Positions 25,667 to 35,300 of a DNA stretch of 64,000 nucleotides are shown in pieces. Below the pieces are notes generated by a model. The model was not told the DNA's origin. It ran no database searches and saw only the letters and a list, made by a program, of their open reading frames with translations. The first letter of the stretch is position 1; each line of letters opens with the position of its first letter. Position numbers and translations under genes: made by a program. Source of the DNA: Lentibacillus populi (GTDB lineage Bacteria; Bacillota; Bacilli; Bacillales; Amphibacillaceae); the NCBI GenBank assembly GCA_014642895.1, contig BMJD01000001.1, positions 62,001 to 126,000 on the forward strand. The letters are read 5' to 3'.

Positions 25667-26347
25667 ATGAAATTATCATTCCATGGACAAGCAGTTGTAA
25701 AGGTTGAGACTGCGGATCATACCATTTTGTTTGATCCGTTTATCTCAGGCAATGAGAAGTGCGATTTGAACGCTGACACAGTTAAGGCGGACGTCATTTT
25801 GCTGACCCACGGGCACAATGACCATGTTGGTGACACGGTGGAAATCGCCAAGCGGAACGATGCGTTAGTTGTTGCGCCGAATGAGCTGGCGAATTATTTA
25901 GCTTCCAAGGGGCTGAATACACATCCAATGCATATTGGTGGTGCACATGAATTTGATTTTGGTAAGGTGAAGTTCACTCAGGCATTTCATGGATCATCTT
26001 ATACGGAGGAAGATGGAACGATTATTTATACTGGTATGCCTGCGGGGATATTACTGACTGTGGAAGGAAAAACGATCTATCATGTTGGAGATACAGGGTT
26101 ATTTTCGGATCTGAAATTAATTGGCAACAGAAATGACATTGATGTTGCCTTTGTTCCAATCGGTGACAATTTTACAATGGGACCGGAAGATGCGTTAGTT
26201 GCAGCAGATTGGATCCAGGCAAAAACAGTCGTTCCGATTCATTATAATACATTTCCGGTTATTGAACAGGATCCGTATGCTTTCGCTCGTGAAGTGAAAA
26301 CCGGAAAAGGTATAGTGATGGAGATTGGCGGAGAGATGGAATTGTAA
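25667..26347 (+). CDS. ytkL: UPF0173 metal-dependent hydrolase YtkL
   Basis: Metallo-beta-lactamase fold hydrolase of 226 residues, family length. The metal site motif is [10 protein letters not shown] (His48, His50, Asp52, His53), with further ligands in HGSS and HVGDTGLF. The substrate is unknown. The start MKLSFHG follows AAGG at 25663-25666 and GGGG upstream; the ATG at 25649 lacks good support. It lies after the PspA cassette with a 70-bp gap and could be cotranscribed. Confidence 0.92.
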   Translation: MKLSFHGQAVVKVETADHTILFDPFISGNEKCDLNADTVKADVILLTHGHNDHVGDTVEIAKRNDALVVAPNELANYLASKGLNTHPMHIGGAHEFDFGKVKFTQAFHGSSYTEEDGTIIYTGMPAGILLTVEGKTIYHVGDTGLFSDLKLIGNRNDIDVAFVPIGDNFTMGPEDALVAADWIQAKTVVPIHYNTFPVIEQDPYAFAREVKTGKGIVMEIGGEMEL

Positions 26348-26353
26348 TTAACC

Positions 26354-26392
26354 TTAGCAGAATGCACCTCATTTGGAGGTTGTATTCTGCTA
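26354..26392 (+). terminator. Terminator-like hairpin after ytkL
   Basis: TTAGCAGAAT pairs with ATTCTGCTAA and the inner ACCTC with GAGGT. There is no T-run after it, so it may be a stability hairpin or a weak terminator. Confidence 0.55.
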
Positions 26393-26583
26393 AAGGTATG
26401 CTCCTATTTTTCTGTTGAAAATTCAGATAAAACTAGTAGATTTTTATTAATCTTTATACTATAATAGGACAAAGTGTGATTATAATTTAACGCTTGTAAA
26501 GTTAGGAGTAGTATAACCAACTAACCTTTCCCGATATCGAAACAAGTTTAGCGTAGTTTGTATATTCCCCAAGGAGTAAAAAA

Positions 26584-27327
26584 ATGACCACTTTATTCTT
26601 CTTGCTTGGCCTCATCTTCGGTTCATTCTTTAATGTTGTTGGTCTGCGTCTGCCACAAAAAATACCTTTTTCTAATGACCGATCCGTTTGCCCGCAATGT
26701 AACCACACATTATCCTGGTACGAGCTCATTCCAGTTTTATCATACATATTGCAAACTGGTAAATGCCGGTATTGTAACGGTGAAATATCACTAATTTATC
26801 CTGTAACTGAATTATTAACTGGGGGCTTGTTTGCCTTTAGTTACGACTTGATTGGTTTCAATCTGGAACTAATCGTTGCAATTCTGTTGATCTCCATGCT
26901 CGTAATTATTTTAGTTTCCGATATTACTTATCTGCTGATCCCCGATAAAGTTTTGCTATTCTTTCTGCCAATATTTATCATCATCCGTATAATCCAGCCG
27001 CTTGATCCATGGTGGTCACCAATAGTCGGTACAATCGTGGCGGTGGTTATGATTACCACTGTTATCATCGCAAGTCGTGGTGGCATGGGAGCAGGGGATA
27101 TGAAGTTGTTTGGAGTTCTGGGGGTCATTTTAGGGACAAATAAGGTAATCCTGGCATTCTTCCTATCGTGTATAACCGGGGCAACTATTGGTATGGCACT
27201 TATCCTGTTTAAACGAATTAGTCGGCAACAGCTGGTGCCATTCGGGCCATTTATTGTCGTAGCGGCTGTTATTACTTATTTTTATGGGGATTCCCTATTA
27301 AACTGGTACTTCAATTTTCTTTTGTAG
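26584..27327 (+). CDS. comC: A24-family prepilin peptidase (ComC/PilD type)
   Basis: Membrane aspartic protease that cleaves and methylates type 4 prepilin-like proteins such as competence pseudopilins. It has 247 residues and about seven membrane helices. The two CxxC pairs of the methylase loop are Cys36/39 (CPQC) and Cys61/64 (CRYC), and the catalytic aspartates are in SDITYLLIPD and GGMGAGDMK. The name comC is by family; no pilin or competence gene is near it, and in B. subtilis comC lies elsewhere. AAGGAG precedes the ATG. It is followed by 244 bp in which I see no gene. Confidence 0.9.
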   Translation: MTTLFFLLGLIFGSFFNVVGLRLPQKIPFSNDRSVCPQCNHTLSWYELIPVLSYILQTGKCRYCNGEISLIYPVTELLTGGLFAFSYDLIGFNLELIVAILLISMLVIILVSDITYLLIPDKVLLFFLPIFIIIRIIQPLDPWWSPIVGTIVAVVMITTVIIASRGGMGAGDMKLFGVLGVILGTNKVILAFFLSCITGATIGMALILFKRISRQQLVPFGPFIVVAAVITYFYGDSLLNWYFNFLL

Positions 27328-27571
27328 GCGGTTGACCGCGATAGCTCGGGAAGTATGGGCAGAGAGCGATCGTAAATAACGTACTCTTTTAAACAGGGCG
27401 TGTACGGGAGTGAAAATAGTAGTGACTTCTGTAATTAATAGAATTTGAGCGTCTATTCTTGTCGTCTGCCTTCTATTAAAATCCAAAGAATGGTTATCTT
27501 GTTTTCTGATTCCCACTCCATTAAGCATGAATTTTTTTTCGCATCATAAGCTGAATAATGGAGGTGATAAG

Positions 27572-27799
27572 ATGCGGCACTATACTGTATTACGTTTATT
27601 ATTAGCTTGCTTTTTTCTTTATTTTGCTTGGCCGCTTATTCCCCAGGCAGCATCTCAATTGGAAATTGTTTTCTGGGGCATCTGGCTGATCTTTCTTCTA
27701 CTTGTAGTTGGTGCAAATCTTGCTACACTTTTACGAATGACCAGCCCACCGGTTATGGAACAGGAACGCGTTAGAAGCCGGGAAACGGTTAATCATTGA
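27572..27799 (+). CDS. Small membrane protein of 75 aa, unknown
   Basis: Not recognised. The ATG at 27572 follows a strong site (GGAGGTGAT). The protein has two hydrophobic helices (about residues 8-22 and 31-52; LLLACFFLYFAWPLIP and FWGIWLIFLLLVVGANL) and a charged tail. It precedes ytoI by about 70 bp. The strong start and clear membrane pattern support a real gene. Function cannot be inferred. Confidence 0.7.
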   Translation: MRHYTVLRLLLACFFLYFAWPLIPQAASQLEIVFWGIWLIFLLLVVGANLATLLRMTSPPVMEQERVRSRETVNH

Positions 27800-27870
27800 G
27801 GTAATCGGCAATCATCTGTATAATAAAGTCAATAATAAAAGACTAGTACAGTTGAAAGTCGGTGAGTGAG

Positions 27871-29178
27871 TTGGCAACAAAGCATGAGCAAATATTACAG
27901 CACATTATGTCTTTAGGTATTGGTAAAAAAATCTCCGTACGGCAAATTGCCAAGGACTTAAATGTAAGTGAGGGTACGGCATACCGTGCAATAAAAGAAG
28001 CGGAAAGCCAAGGATTGGTCAGTACAATTGAACGTGTCGGTACGATAAGAATTGAACGGAAGAAGAAAGAAAACTTTGAACGGTTAACATTTGCCGAGGT
28101 TATTAACATTGTTGATGGACAAGTTCTGGGAGGGCGCGAGGGGTTACACAAAACGTTGAACAAATTTCTTATCGGTGCCATGCAGCTCGATGCTATGATG
28201 CGTTATACGGAAGCCGATTCACTCCTGATCGTCGGGAACCGGGTGAAAGCACATGAATTGGCGATAAAGGAAGGTGCGTCCGTACTGATTACGGGGGGGT
28301 TTGATACAGCCGATCATATTAAACGTCTGGCCGATGAGAAACAAATTCCAATCATGTCAACAAGCTATGATACGTTTACCGTTGCGGCAATGATTAACAG
28401 AGCGATATATGATCAGCTAATTAAAAAGGAAATAGTTTTTGTTGAAGATATTTCTACGTCGCTTGACCATTCTTTCTTTTTATACGCGAAGGATCCACTG
28501 GAACGATGGTATGAGCTTAATGAGATGTCAACCCATACAAGGTTTCCGGTTGTAGATGAAAAGAATCGGGTGATCGGAATGGTAACGTCCAGAGATATTA
28601 TCGGAAAAAAACGTGTGATGCTGATCGAAAAAGTAATGACAAAGAATCCAACAGTTGTTCAGGCGAAAACGTCTTTAGCTTCTGTTGCCCATATGATGGT
28701 TTGGGAAGGAATCGAGTTGGTTCCAGTTGTTAACCAATCTTATGAGCTGCAAGGAATCGTTTCCAGGCAGGATGTGTTGAAGGCATTACAGCAAATTCAG
28801 CGACAGCCGCAAATCGGGGAAACGATTGATGATATTGTCTCTTCAAATATTAACACTGTGGAGGGTGATCATACGATTTTCCAAGCTGATGTGACTCCGC
28901 AAATGACAAATCAGCTGGGAACGTTATCTAATGGTGTTTTTACCACGTTAATGACCGAAGCAAGCAGCCGATTGCTTCTGCATGCTAAAAAAGGGGATCT
29001 GGTCGTTGAAAATATTACAGTATATTTTTTAAAACCGGTTCAGATTGACAGCAAATTAATCATCAAACCAACTTTACTGGATGTGGGAAGGATTTACGCA
29101 AAAATAGATGTTGAAGTGTATAATGAGCAGAAATTAGTTGGCAAAGGACTGCTGATGGCGCAATTAATTGATCGTTGA
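27871..29178 (+). CDS. ytoI: HTH-DRTGG-CBS-hotdog regulatory protein YtoI
   Basis: A four-part 435-residue protein: an N-terminal winged helix (about 5-65, RQIAKDLNVSEGTAYRAI), a DRTGG domain (about 70-180), two CBS modules (about 190-310, FPVVDEKNRVIGMVTS and LVPVVNQSYELQGIVS) and a C-terminal hotdog or thioesterase-like domain (about 325-435). CBS domains often bind adenine nucleotides. It is probably a transcription regulator responding to a nucleotide or acyl-CoA ligand; targets are unknown. The TTG at 27871 (MATKHEQ) follows GGTGAG; a GTG at 27862 is the alternative. Confidence 0.88.
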   Translation: MATKHEQILQHIMSLGIGKKISVRQIAKDLNVSEGTAYRAIKEAESQGLVSTIERVGTIRIERKKKENFERLTFAEVINIVDGQVLGGREGLHKTLNKFLIGAMQLDAMMRYTEADSLLIVGNRVKAHELAIKEGASVLITGGFDTADHIKRLADEKQIPIMSTSYDTFTVAAMINRAIYDQLIKKEIVFVEDISTSLDHSFFLYAKDPLERWYELNEMSTHTRFPVVDEKNRVIGMVTSRDIIGKKRVMLIEKVMTKNPTVVQAKTSLASVAHMMVWEGIELVPVVNQSYELQGIVSRQDVLKALQQIQRQPQIGETIDDIVSSNINTVEGDHTIFQADVTPQMTNQLGTLSNGVFTTLMTEASSRLLLHAKKGDLVVENITVYFLKPVQIDSKLIIKPTLLDVGRIYAKIDVEVYNEQKLVGKGLLMAQLIDR

Positions 29179-29193
29179 TGGGTTTTAACCAAG

Positions 29194-29229
29194 AAAAGCT
29201 GGCTGTTCCCAGGTAGCCAGCCTAGTTTT
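29194..29229. terminator. Terminator between ytoI and ytpI
   Basis: GCTGGCT pairs with AGCCAGC, followed by CTAGTTTT on plus and TTTT on minus. It serves both convergent genes and overlaps the last bases of ytpI. Confidence 0.75.
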
Positions 29230-29521
29230 CTTTCGGATATAAACGTCTCCATTCATTTCGATAATGTTTCGTTTCTTTGATACCACGGATTAATTGCATA
29301 CCGCCAAGTATGACAAATACAATTCCAATAAATAATGAAAGTCTTGTTTCATAGTATAAATACTGATTGATTCCAAAAACAAGCACAAATATACCAAGAC
29401 ATATTCTTGACTTGGCGTGAAAATAGTGTTGCGTTAATTTGTCTTTGCTTCTTGAAATGGCTACCCAGTAGTAAACAAATAAAACAAACGAGAGCACAAT
29501 AATAATCGGGAAAATAACCAT
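29222..29521 (-). CDS. ytpI: YtpI-family membrane protein
   Basis: A 99-residue protein with three hydrophobic helices (about 2-20, 38-54 and 61-79) and a charged C-terminus (RNEWRRLYPKEN). It matches B. subtilis YtpI in size, topology and position next to ytoI. Function unknown. The start MVIFPIII follows AGGAGAG with 7-nt spacing; the frame could begin nine residues earlier, before that site. Confidence 0.82.
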   Translation of the reverse strand: MVIFPIIIVLSFVLFVYYWVAISRSKDKLTQHYFHAKSRICLGIFVLVFGINQYLYYETRLSLFIGIVFVILGGMQLIRGIKETKHYRNEWRRLYPKEN

Positions 29522-29632
29522 AAATTCTCTCTCCTGTATAGATTTCATATGTTATAATGAGACATTATCTATTGTAACTCGTTTAAATGAATTAAGCTAG
29601 AAGAAACCATTTATACAGATAGGAGATAAACA

Positions 29633-30583
29633 ATGACTTTCGATAAAATAATCCAAGCCATAAATGACCATAATACGATTATCATTCACCGGCATGTAAG
29701 ACCAGACCCTGATGCATACGGGTCACAGGTAGGACTGTGTGAATTAATCAAACAAACTTACCCTGACAAGCATGTATATGTTGTTGGCGAAGAGGATCCA
29801 TCTTTACGTTTTTTAGCTCGAATGGATACGATTGATGACAGTGTATACCATGGGGCACTTGTGATTGTATGTGATACAGCGAATACGGAGCGAATTGATA
29901 ATGAACGGTATAAAAAAGGCGAGCTGCTGATTAAAATTGACCATCATCCAAATGTTGACCCGTATGGTGATGTTATGTGGGTGGATACCGGTGCAAGCTC
30001 AACAAGTGAAATTGTTTACGATTTTTATTTATATGCGAAAGAAAAAGGCTATCAGCTGAATGATGAAGCAGCAAGACTTCTTTATGGAGGGATTGTCGGG
30101 GATACGGGGAGGTTTCTATTTCCAAGTGCAACCAAAAAGACGTTTCAATATGCAGCAGAGCTTGTAACATATAACTTCGACCGTACAGCGCTGTATGATG
30201 GAATCTATCGTATTGATGATAATGTTGCCAGGTTAAAAGGTTATATCCTGCAAAACTTTACCTTGACACCATCCGGTATGAGCACCATAAAATTATCAAA
30301 GGAATTATTAAATGAATATCATATGAAGCCGATAGAAACAAGCCAAATAGTTGGTGTATTAGGTGATATTGCAGGAATTAAAGCATGGGTTATTTTTATT
30401 GAAGAAGACGATTTAATCCGTGTCCGTCTTCGTTCAAAAGGGCCTATTGTGAATACGATCGCGGCTAAGTATGATGGTGGCGGACACCCGATGGCGGCAG
30501 GCGCATCCGTTGCAAAGTGGGAGGATACGGAACAGGTCATTCAAGATCTTGATGAGGCATGCAGGAATTATCAAGGAAAATAA
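29633..30583 (+). CDS. nrnA: NanoRNase/pAp phosphatase NrnA
   Basis: DHH/DHHA1 phosphoesterase that degrades 2-5 nt RNAs, completing mRNA turnover, and converts 3'-phosphoadenosine 5'-phosphate to AMP. The 316 residues include RPDPDAYGSQ (about 24-33), CDTANTERID, the DHH motif in IDHHPNVDPYGD and the C-terminal DHHA1 loop GGGHPMAAGA. A strong site (ATAGGAGAT) precedes the ATG. B. subtilis nrnA (ytqI) is also close to ytpI, ytrI and dnaE. Confidence 0.96.
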   Translation: MTFDKIIQAINDHNTIIIHRHVRPDPDAYGSQVGLCELIKQTYPDKHVYVVGEEDPSLRFLARMDTIDDSVYHGALVIVCDTANTERIDNERYKKGELLIKIDHHPNVDPYGDVMWVDTGASSTSEIVYDFYLYAKEKGYQLNDEAARLLYGGIVGDTGRFLFPSATKKTFQYAAELVTYNFDRTALYDGIYRIDDNVARLKGYILQNFTLTPSGMSTIKLSKELLNEYHMKPIETSQIVGVLGDIAGIKAWVIFIEEDDLIRVRLRSKGPIVNTIAAKYDGGGHPMAAGASVAKWEDTEQVIQDLDEACRNYQGK

Positions 30584-30586
30584 TAA

Positions 30587-30621
30587 TGTGCTGTTTTCCG
30601 GTGGAGAGGAAAACAGCACAT
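30587..30621 (+). terminator. nrnA terminator-like hairpin
   Basis: AATGTGCTGTTTTCC pairs perfectly with GGAAAACAGCACATT. There is only a weak T-run after it. Confidence 0.6.
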
Positions 30622-30646
30622 TCAAATACAACACTTGCACGGTTGG

Positions 30647-30844
30647 CTAGCTGCTAATCTTTTCCTGAAGTGGCATGAACCAGCATCCGGTATTTGTTTG
30701 ATCACAATGTACATGTAAATGGTATTTCGCAATATCGCGTTTAATTAAGCGTATAAGCTCACTCGATTCGGCATATACCGTTTGACCGGATTTTAGCTGA
30801 TTGATTTTTTCGTCTCTAATTCGGCTTTGTGGCATGATAAGCAT
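30647..30844 (-). CDS. Small conserved-looking cytosolic protein, 65 aa
   Basis: Not confidently recognised; B. subtilis has a small gene (ytzJ) about here between nrnA and ytrI, which may be the counterpart. The ATG follows AAGGAGTGGG. The protein is soluble, begins MLIMPQSRIRDEKINQLK, and has one His-rich patch (YHLHVHCD) with a second cysteine later (TGCWFMP). Good codon use and a strong start support it. No function is assigned. Confidence 0.7.
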   Translation of the reverse strand: MLIMPQSRIRDEKINQLKSGQTVYAESSELIRLIKRDIAKYHLHVHCDQTNTGCWFMPLQEKISS

Positions 30845-30925
30845 GCAAACCCACTCCTTCCAATGAATTAGTATATGAAAGAAACAACTGTAAGTGAACC
30901 TTTGATCGACTACTTTTCTATATGA

Positions 30926-31077
30926 GGATGTTCAAAAAGTCCGGTGAAAATGACACTTCGAATTTCTTCGTTGGCTTGTTTCTCCGCTGCTCATGTATCT
31001 AATTGCATACATTCCGCTACTCGAAACTACGCCGCCTCGAACTTCTCGGTCCTTTTCATCCTCCTTTTTGAACACAC
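30926..31077 (-). repeat. Family C inverted-end repeat, copy 3 (long form, 152 bp)
   Basis: It begins GGATGTTCAAAAAGTCCGG and ends CCTCCTTTTTGAACACAC. The inverted ends are TGTTCAAAAAG and CTTTTTGAACA. The flanks TCTATATGA (30917-30925) and TCTATATAT (31078-31086) agree at 7 of 9 positions, as a decayed 9-bp target duplication would. The interior (GAGTAGCGGAATGTATGCAA on the minus strand) is not coding. It lies upstream of the small minus-strand gene and after ytrI. Confidence 0.8.
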
Positions 31078-31151
31078 TCTATATATATATTATATTAAAA
31101 AGCAGCAATTCCTACTATAGATTTTTGGAAAATTTCACAAAATAGCCATGT

Positions 31152-31655
31152 TTAGCTGGAGGTTTTTGCTTCAACCTCTATTTTTACCGTTTGCGTAATT
31201 GCTATTTTTGTTACCGTAAAAGAATAAGTGAAGTCATTAATGGCAAATTCCTTATTTTCAATGGTGGAAGTTAACAGCTCACTACTTTCATCAATAATAC
31301 GGACCTCCTGCCCGATAATTTGGTTTATTTCCGCCTTAATGATGTCTTCCATTTGATGGGCTGTCAGATGATCCAGTTTTAAATTCTTAGCATTTGTAAC
31401 AGTTACTTCAATTGATTCAACAGTTAATTCCTTTTTGTTTTTTTCGTCCAAGTCTTTTTTATCCTTTAACAGTGCATCGTTTTGATTTTTTAAATCCGTT
31501 ACTTGTGACTTTAATTCCAGGTTATTCTCCAGCAACCGTTCGTACATGCTGTTATACATATAGGCAAAAACACAGTAGGCGATAACAGCCCCAATTAGTG
31601 CCCCCACGAAAAAACGCTGCCAGATTGCTTTTTTATGATAGGGAGGAATATGCAT
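31152..31655 (-). CDS. ytrI: Sporulation membrane protein YtrI
   Basis: Mother-cell sporulation protein needed for efficient sporulation in B. subtilis; molecular function unknown. It has 167 residues with one membrane helix (about 14-33), a coiled coil (about 38-75, LKSQVTDLKNQNDALLKD) and an outer domain. Its ATG overlaps the ytrH stop by one base (TGATG), so translation is coupled. The operon is probably read from the sigma-E-type promoter at 32017-32045. Confidence 0.88.
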   Translation of the reverse strand: MHIPPYHKKAIWQRFFVGALIGAVIAYCVFAYMYNSMYERLLENNLELKSQVTDLKNQNDALLKDKKDLDEKNKKELTVESIEVTVTNAKNLKLDHLTAHQMEDIIKAEINQIIGQEVRIIDESSELLTSTIENKEFAINDFTYSFTVTKIAITQTVKIEVEAKTSS

Positions 31656-31984
31656 CAGGTTACATCCTCCTGAATAAACCAGCTGATTAAAATAATTGCT
31701 GTTTTGACACCGCCCATTGCAGATAAAATGAGTAAAATTTGCTTGAATACATCGATTGCCTGTCCGTCCAGTCCTTTTTCAAAGTTGGCAATTGCATCGA
31801 ACGTACCGCCAATCGCTGCAACGATCGCCCAAACACGTAAACGTTTCGCAATTTGTCCCATTGCAGAAAACGGGGCTTCACCTGTTGCAAATGAGCCAAT
31901 ACTGCCGATAATCGCCCCGCCAATCAGGACACCAAAGGCAATGAAATAACAATGTATGAATGAAGCAATAAATCGTTCTTCCAT
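31655..31984 (-). CDS. ytrH: Sporulation protein YtrH
   Basis: Small membrane protein of 109 residues with about three hydrophobic helices (about 8-28, 48-62 and 80-100) and a glycine-rich N-terminal half (GVLIGGAIIGSIGSFATGE). In B. subtilis ytrHI is a sigma-E operon needed for sporulation. The start ATG at 31984 lies 7 nt after AAAGGAGAG; the codon before it is TTG. It is divergent from dnaE, with a family B repeat between them. Confidence 0.9.
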   Translation of the reverse strand: MEERFIASFIHCYFIAFGVLIGGAIIGSIGSFATGEAPFSAMGQIAKRLRVWAIVAAIGGTFDAIANFEKGLDGQAIDVFKQILLILSAMGGVKTAIILISWFIQEDVT

Positions 31985-32016
31985 CAATACGCTCTCCTTT
32001 ATGGCATACTTCTCAC

Positions 32017-32045
32017 ATTATATGTTTGACTGGGACAAGATATGT
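32017..32045 (-). promoter_or_regulatory. Sigma-E-like promoter of ytrHI
   Basis: On the minus strand ACATATC (32039-32045) and CATATAAT (32017-32024) are 14 bp apart. The consensus is KMATATT-N14/15-CATACANT, so the -10 has one mismatch and the -35 two. Position and gene function fit. Confidence 0.6.
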
Positions 32046-32059
32046 TTCCTGCGTGGTAG

Positions 32060-32262
32060 TTGTGTTTATCCCGTATTAACGTCCGGTAAAACCCCACCCC
32101 AAAAGTAGAGCGGTTTATATAGATTTTAGGTGGGGGGTAACAGCCCGATTAAAGGATCAAAGACTAATAACGCCACGCCTTTTTTTGATCGGCGTCAAGG
32201 GGGCCACACTAACATTCATTCGGGGGGAGAAAACCCCAATAAATGAAGTTTTACTTTCTGTC
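32060..32262 (+). repeat. Family B repeat, copy 3
   Basis: It begins TTATCCCGTATTAACGTCCGG and ends ATAAATGAAGTTTTACTTT. Its hairpin is AACCCCACC with GGTGGGGGGT, different bases from copy 1 but the same pairing position, followed by AACAGCCCGATTAAAGGATCAA and GACTAATAACGCC. It fills the ytrH-dnaE spacer. The upstream part of the open frame in front of dnaE comes from it. Confidence 0.7.
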
Positions 32263-32301
32263 AGTTATAATAAAATATGGAGAAAGAAAAGGCGGGATCC
32301 T

Positions 32302-35300
32302 ATGGCAGCTTTTACACATTTACAGGTGCTGAGCGGATATAGTTTGATGAATAGTACGATAACCGTAGATAAATTAGTAAATAAAGCAAAAGAGCTGGAC
32401 TTTCAGGCGCTTGCGCTAACAGATGAGCAGGTGTTATCGGGTGTAATCCCCTTCTACAAGAAATGCAGGCAAGAAGGGATAAAGCCGATAATTGGAATGA
32501 CGGTCTATGTCAAAAGCGATGAGCAACGGGAAGATACGTGTATTTTACTAGCTAAAAATAATCAAGGCTATCAGCAGCTTGTTAAGCTATCATCTTATAT
32601 TCAAACAAATCAGTTTAATGCAATTGAAAAAGAGAACCTGCAAAAGTTTACAACGGGAATAATTGGTATTTTTCCAGCTACAAATGCAAAACTGAAATCA
32701 TTAATTCGGTCTGAATCACATGAAGAAATAAGCGCATATATAGATACATGGAAAAACTGTTTTGCTGCTAATGATTTTTACCTGGGCGTTGCAGATCACG
32801 GTGGGAGGGAAGAAAAAGAAATAAATGCATCGCTTAAAGCTTTTCAGAACCAAGGTCCGTTACCAGTCGTTGCGATAAATGATGTACGGTATCTGGATGC
32901 AAAAGATGCTATCGCCTATGACTGCTTACAAGCGATGAAAGTTGGCAAGCAGTGGGAACAGCGAATAACCGATCCCTCTATAAAGCAACATCATTTACGT
33001 TCAGAGACAGAAATGGAAGTCGTTTTTCAAGACTGGCCGGAGGTTTTAAAGGAGACAGAACAGATAACCGAAGCATGTACAGTTACCTTTGATTTTCATG
33101 CGCGCATGCTCCCCTCATTCCCCGTTCCAGAACAAATGGATGCACATACGTATTTAGAAAAACAGTGCTGGAATAAGCTGGAACATAAATATAAGGAAAT
33201 AACAGAGGATATTGCCGGTCGGCTGGCATATGAACTACAGGTCATTAAATCCATGCAATTTAGTGATTACTTTTTGATTGTCGCCGATTTTATTGCCTTT
33301 GCCAAGAACAATCATATTATGGTGGGACCGGGAAGGGGATCTGCTGCCGGATCACTGGTTGCCTATGTTTTAGGGATTACGGAGGTTGATCCGCTTAAAT
33401 ATAATTTGTTGTTTGAACGGTTTCTTAACCCGGAACGAGTTACCATGCCGGATATCGATGTTGATTTTTCCGATCACAGGCGTGATGAGGTAATTGACTA
33501 TGTTCGCGATAAGTATGGTACAGAACACGTGGCACAAATCATTACGTTTGGCACGTTTGCTGCCCGTTCACTTGTAAGGGAATTAATTAAAACGATCGGA
33601 ATTGATCAGCAGGATGCCCAATTTATATTGCGGGAAATCCCTGTCAATACCCATAAATCTATTGTGGACTATGTTCGGGAATCAGCCGATTTAAAGCAAT
33701 ATATTAAGCAATCGAATAAACTTAAGGCTTTATTTGCGATTGCAGCCGTACTGGAAGGCCTGCCACGGCACATCTCAACACATGCAGCCGGGGTTGTTAT
33801 TAGTGAAAAGCCGCTAATGGAGCATGTTCCATTAACGGTTGGCGCAAATGATACAAGGTTAACCCAATATTCGATGAACAATTTGGAGGCAATCGGGTTA
33901 TTAAAAATCGACTTTTTAGGTTTACGTAACCTGACCCTTCTGGAGCGGATTGTTCAAACGATTCATTATACAGCAAAAGAGACGATTGAGCTGGATAAAT
34001 TACCGGAAAATGATGCTGCTACTTTTTCGTTATTGCAAAAAGGGATGACAAATGGTGTTTTCCAGTTGGAATCACAGGGTATGAAGGAAGTTCTGACAAG
34101 ATTAAAACCGACATCGTTTGAGGATATTGTTGCAGTTAATGCCCTGTACCGTCCAGGTCCAATGGAATACATTCCTGTCTACATTGCCCGGAAGCACAAG
34201 CAGGAGAGAGTGGTCTATCCACACCCGGATTTAGCATCGATTATGGAAAATACGTATGGCGTCCTTGTTTACCAGGAACAAATTATGCAAATTGCTCATA
34301 AGATAGCCGGGTTCTCACTAGGTCAGGCAGATATTTTGCGGAGAGCAGTCAGTAAAAAGCTGGATTCGGTCATGGCTGAACAGAAGGAAGCATTCTTAAA
34401 AGGATGCTTGGCAAACGGGTATGAGCAATCAGTTGCTGAAGAAATCTTTGCCTGGATCGTTAAGTTCTCTAACTACGGATTTAACCGGAGCCATGCTGTA
34501 GCCTACAGTATGATCGCATATCAGCTTGCCTATTTAAAAGCGCACTATCCGGTTAGTTTTTTTGCAGAAATATTAAGTTCGGTTGCAAATCAGCAGGATA
34601 AAGTACTAGCCTATATGAAAGAGGCAAAAACGTTTCAACTGACCGTATTAGCCCCTTCGATTAATCGAAGCTTTGGAAAATATTCTGTAGAAAATAACAA
34701 CATCCGTATGGGACTGCTATCGATCAAAGGGATTGGCAATCAAGTTGTCAAGGAAATTGTGCGGGTCAGGAAGCAAGGCATGTTTAAAAACCTATTTGAT
34801 TTTTGCATGCGTATCTCGCTACGTATTGTTAATCGGCAAGCACTGGAGCTGCTTATACTGGCAGGGGCATTTGATGACACGTACGCCAACCGGGCAAGTC
34901 TTTTGGCATCAATCGATCAGGCATTGGAGCAAGGGGAGCTGTTTCGTGAATTTCGTGACCAGCCCTCGCTGTTCCATGACAAAATTGAACTTGAAGCAAA
35001 CTATGTAGAAATGGAAGATTTCACTGTCATGAGGAAATTGGCAGATGAAAAGGAGTTGCTGGGGATTTATGTTACGAGCCATCCATTAACCGCCTATCGT
35101 ACAGCGCTCCAGCACCATCATTATATGACAATGACTAATGCGAAACAAATGATCGGGAAGCGTAATGTAAAAAGTGCTGTAATTGTTCAGTCGATCAAAA
35201 CAATCCGCACCAAACGTGGTGACCCGATGGCATTTATCACAATTGGGGATGAAACGGATGATCTGGAGGCGGTTGTTTTTCCTGACGTTTTCCGCCAGGC

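Noticed and set aside
27328-27571. Spacer after the prepilin peptidase
   Set aside because: Searched for promoter, RNA or small gene; only scattered short palindromes (GCGGTTGACCGC) and nothing I can support.
32185-32301. N-terminal extension of dnaE from 32185
   Set aside because: It reads through family B repeat sequence and lacks a ribosome site; family homology begins at MAAFTHLQ.
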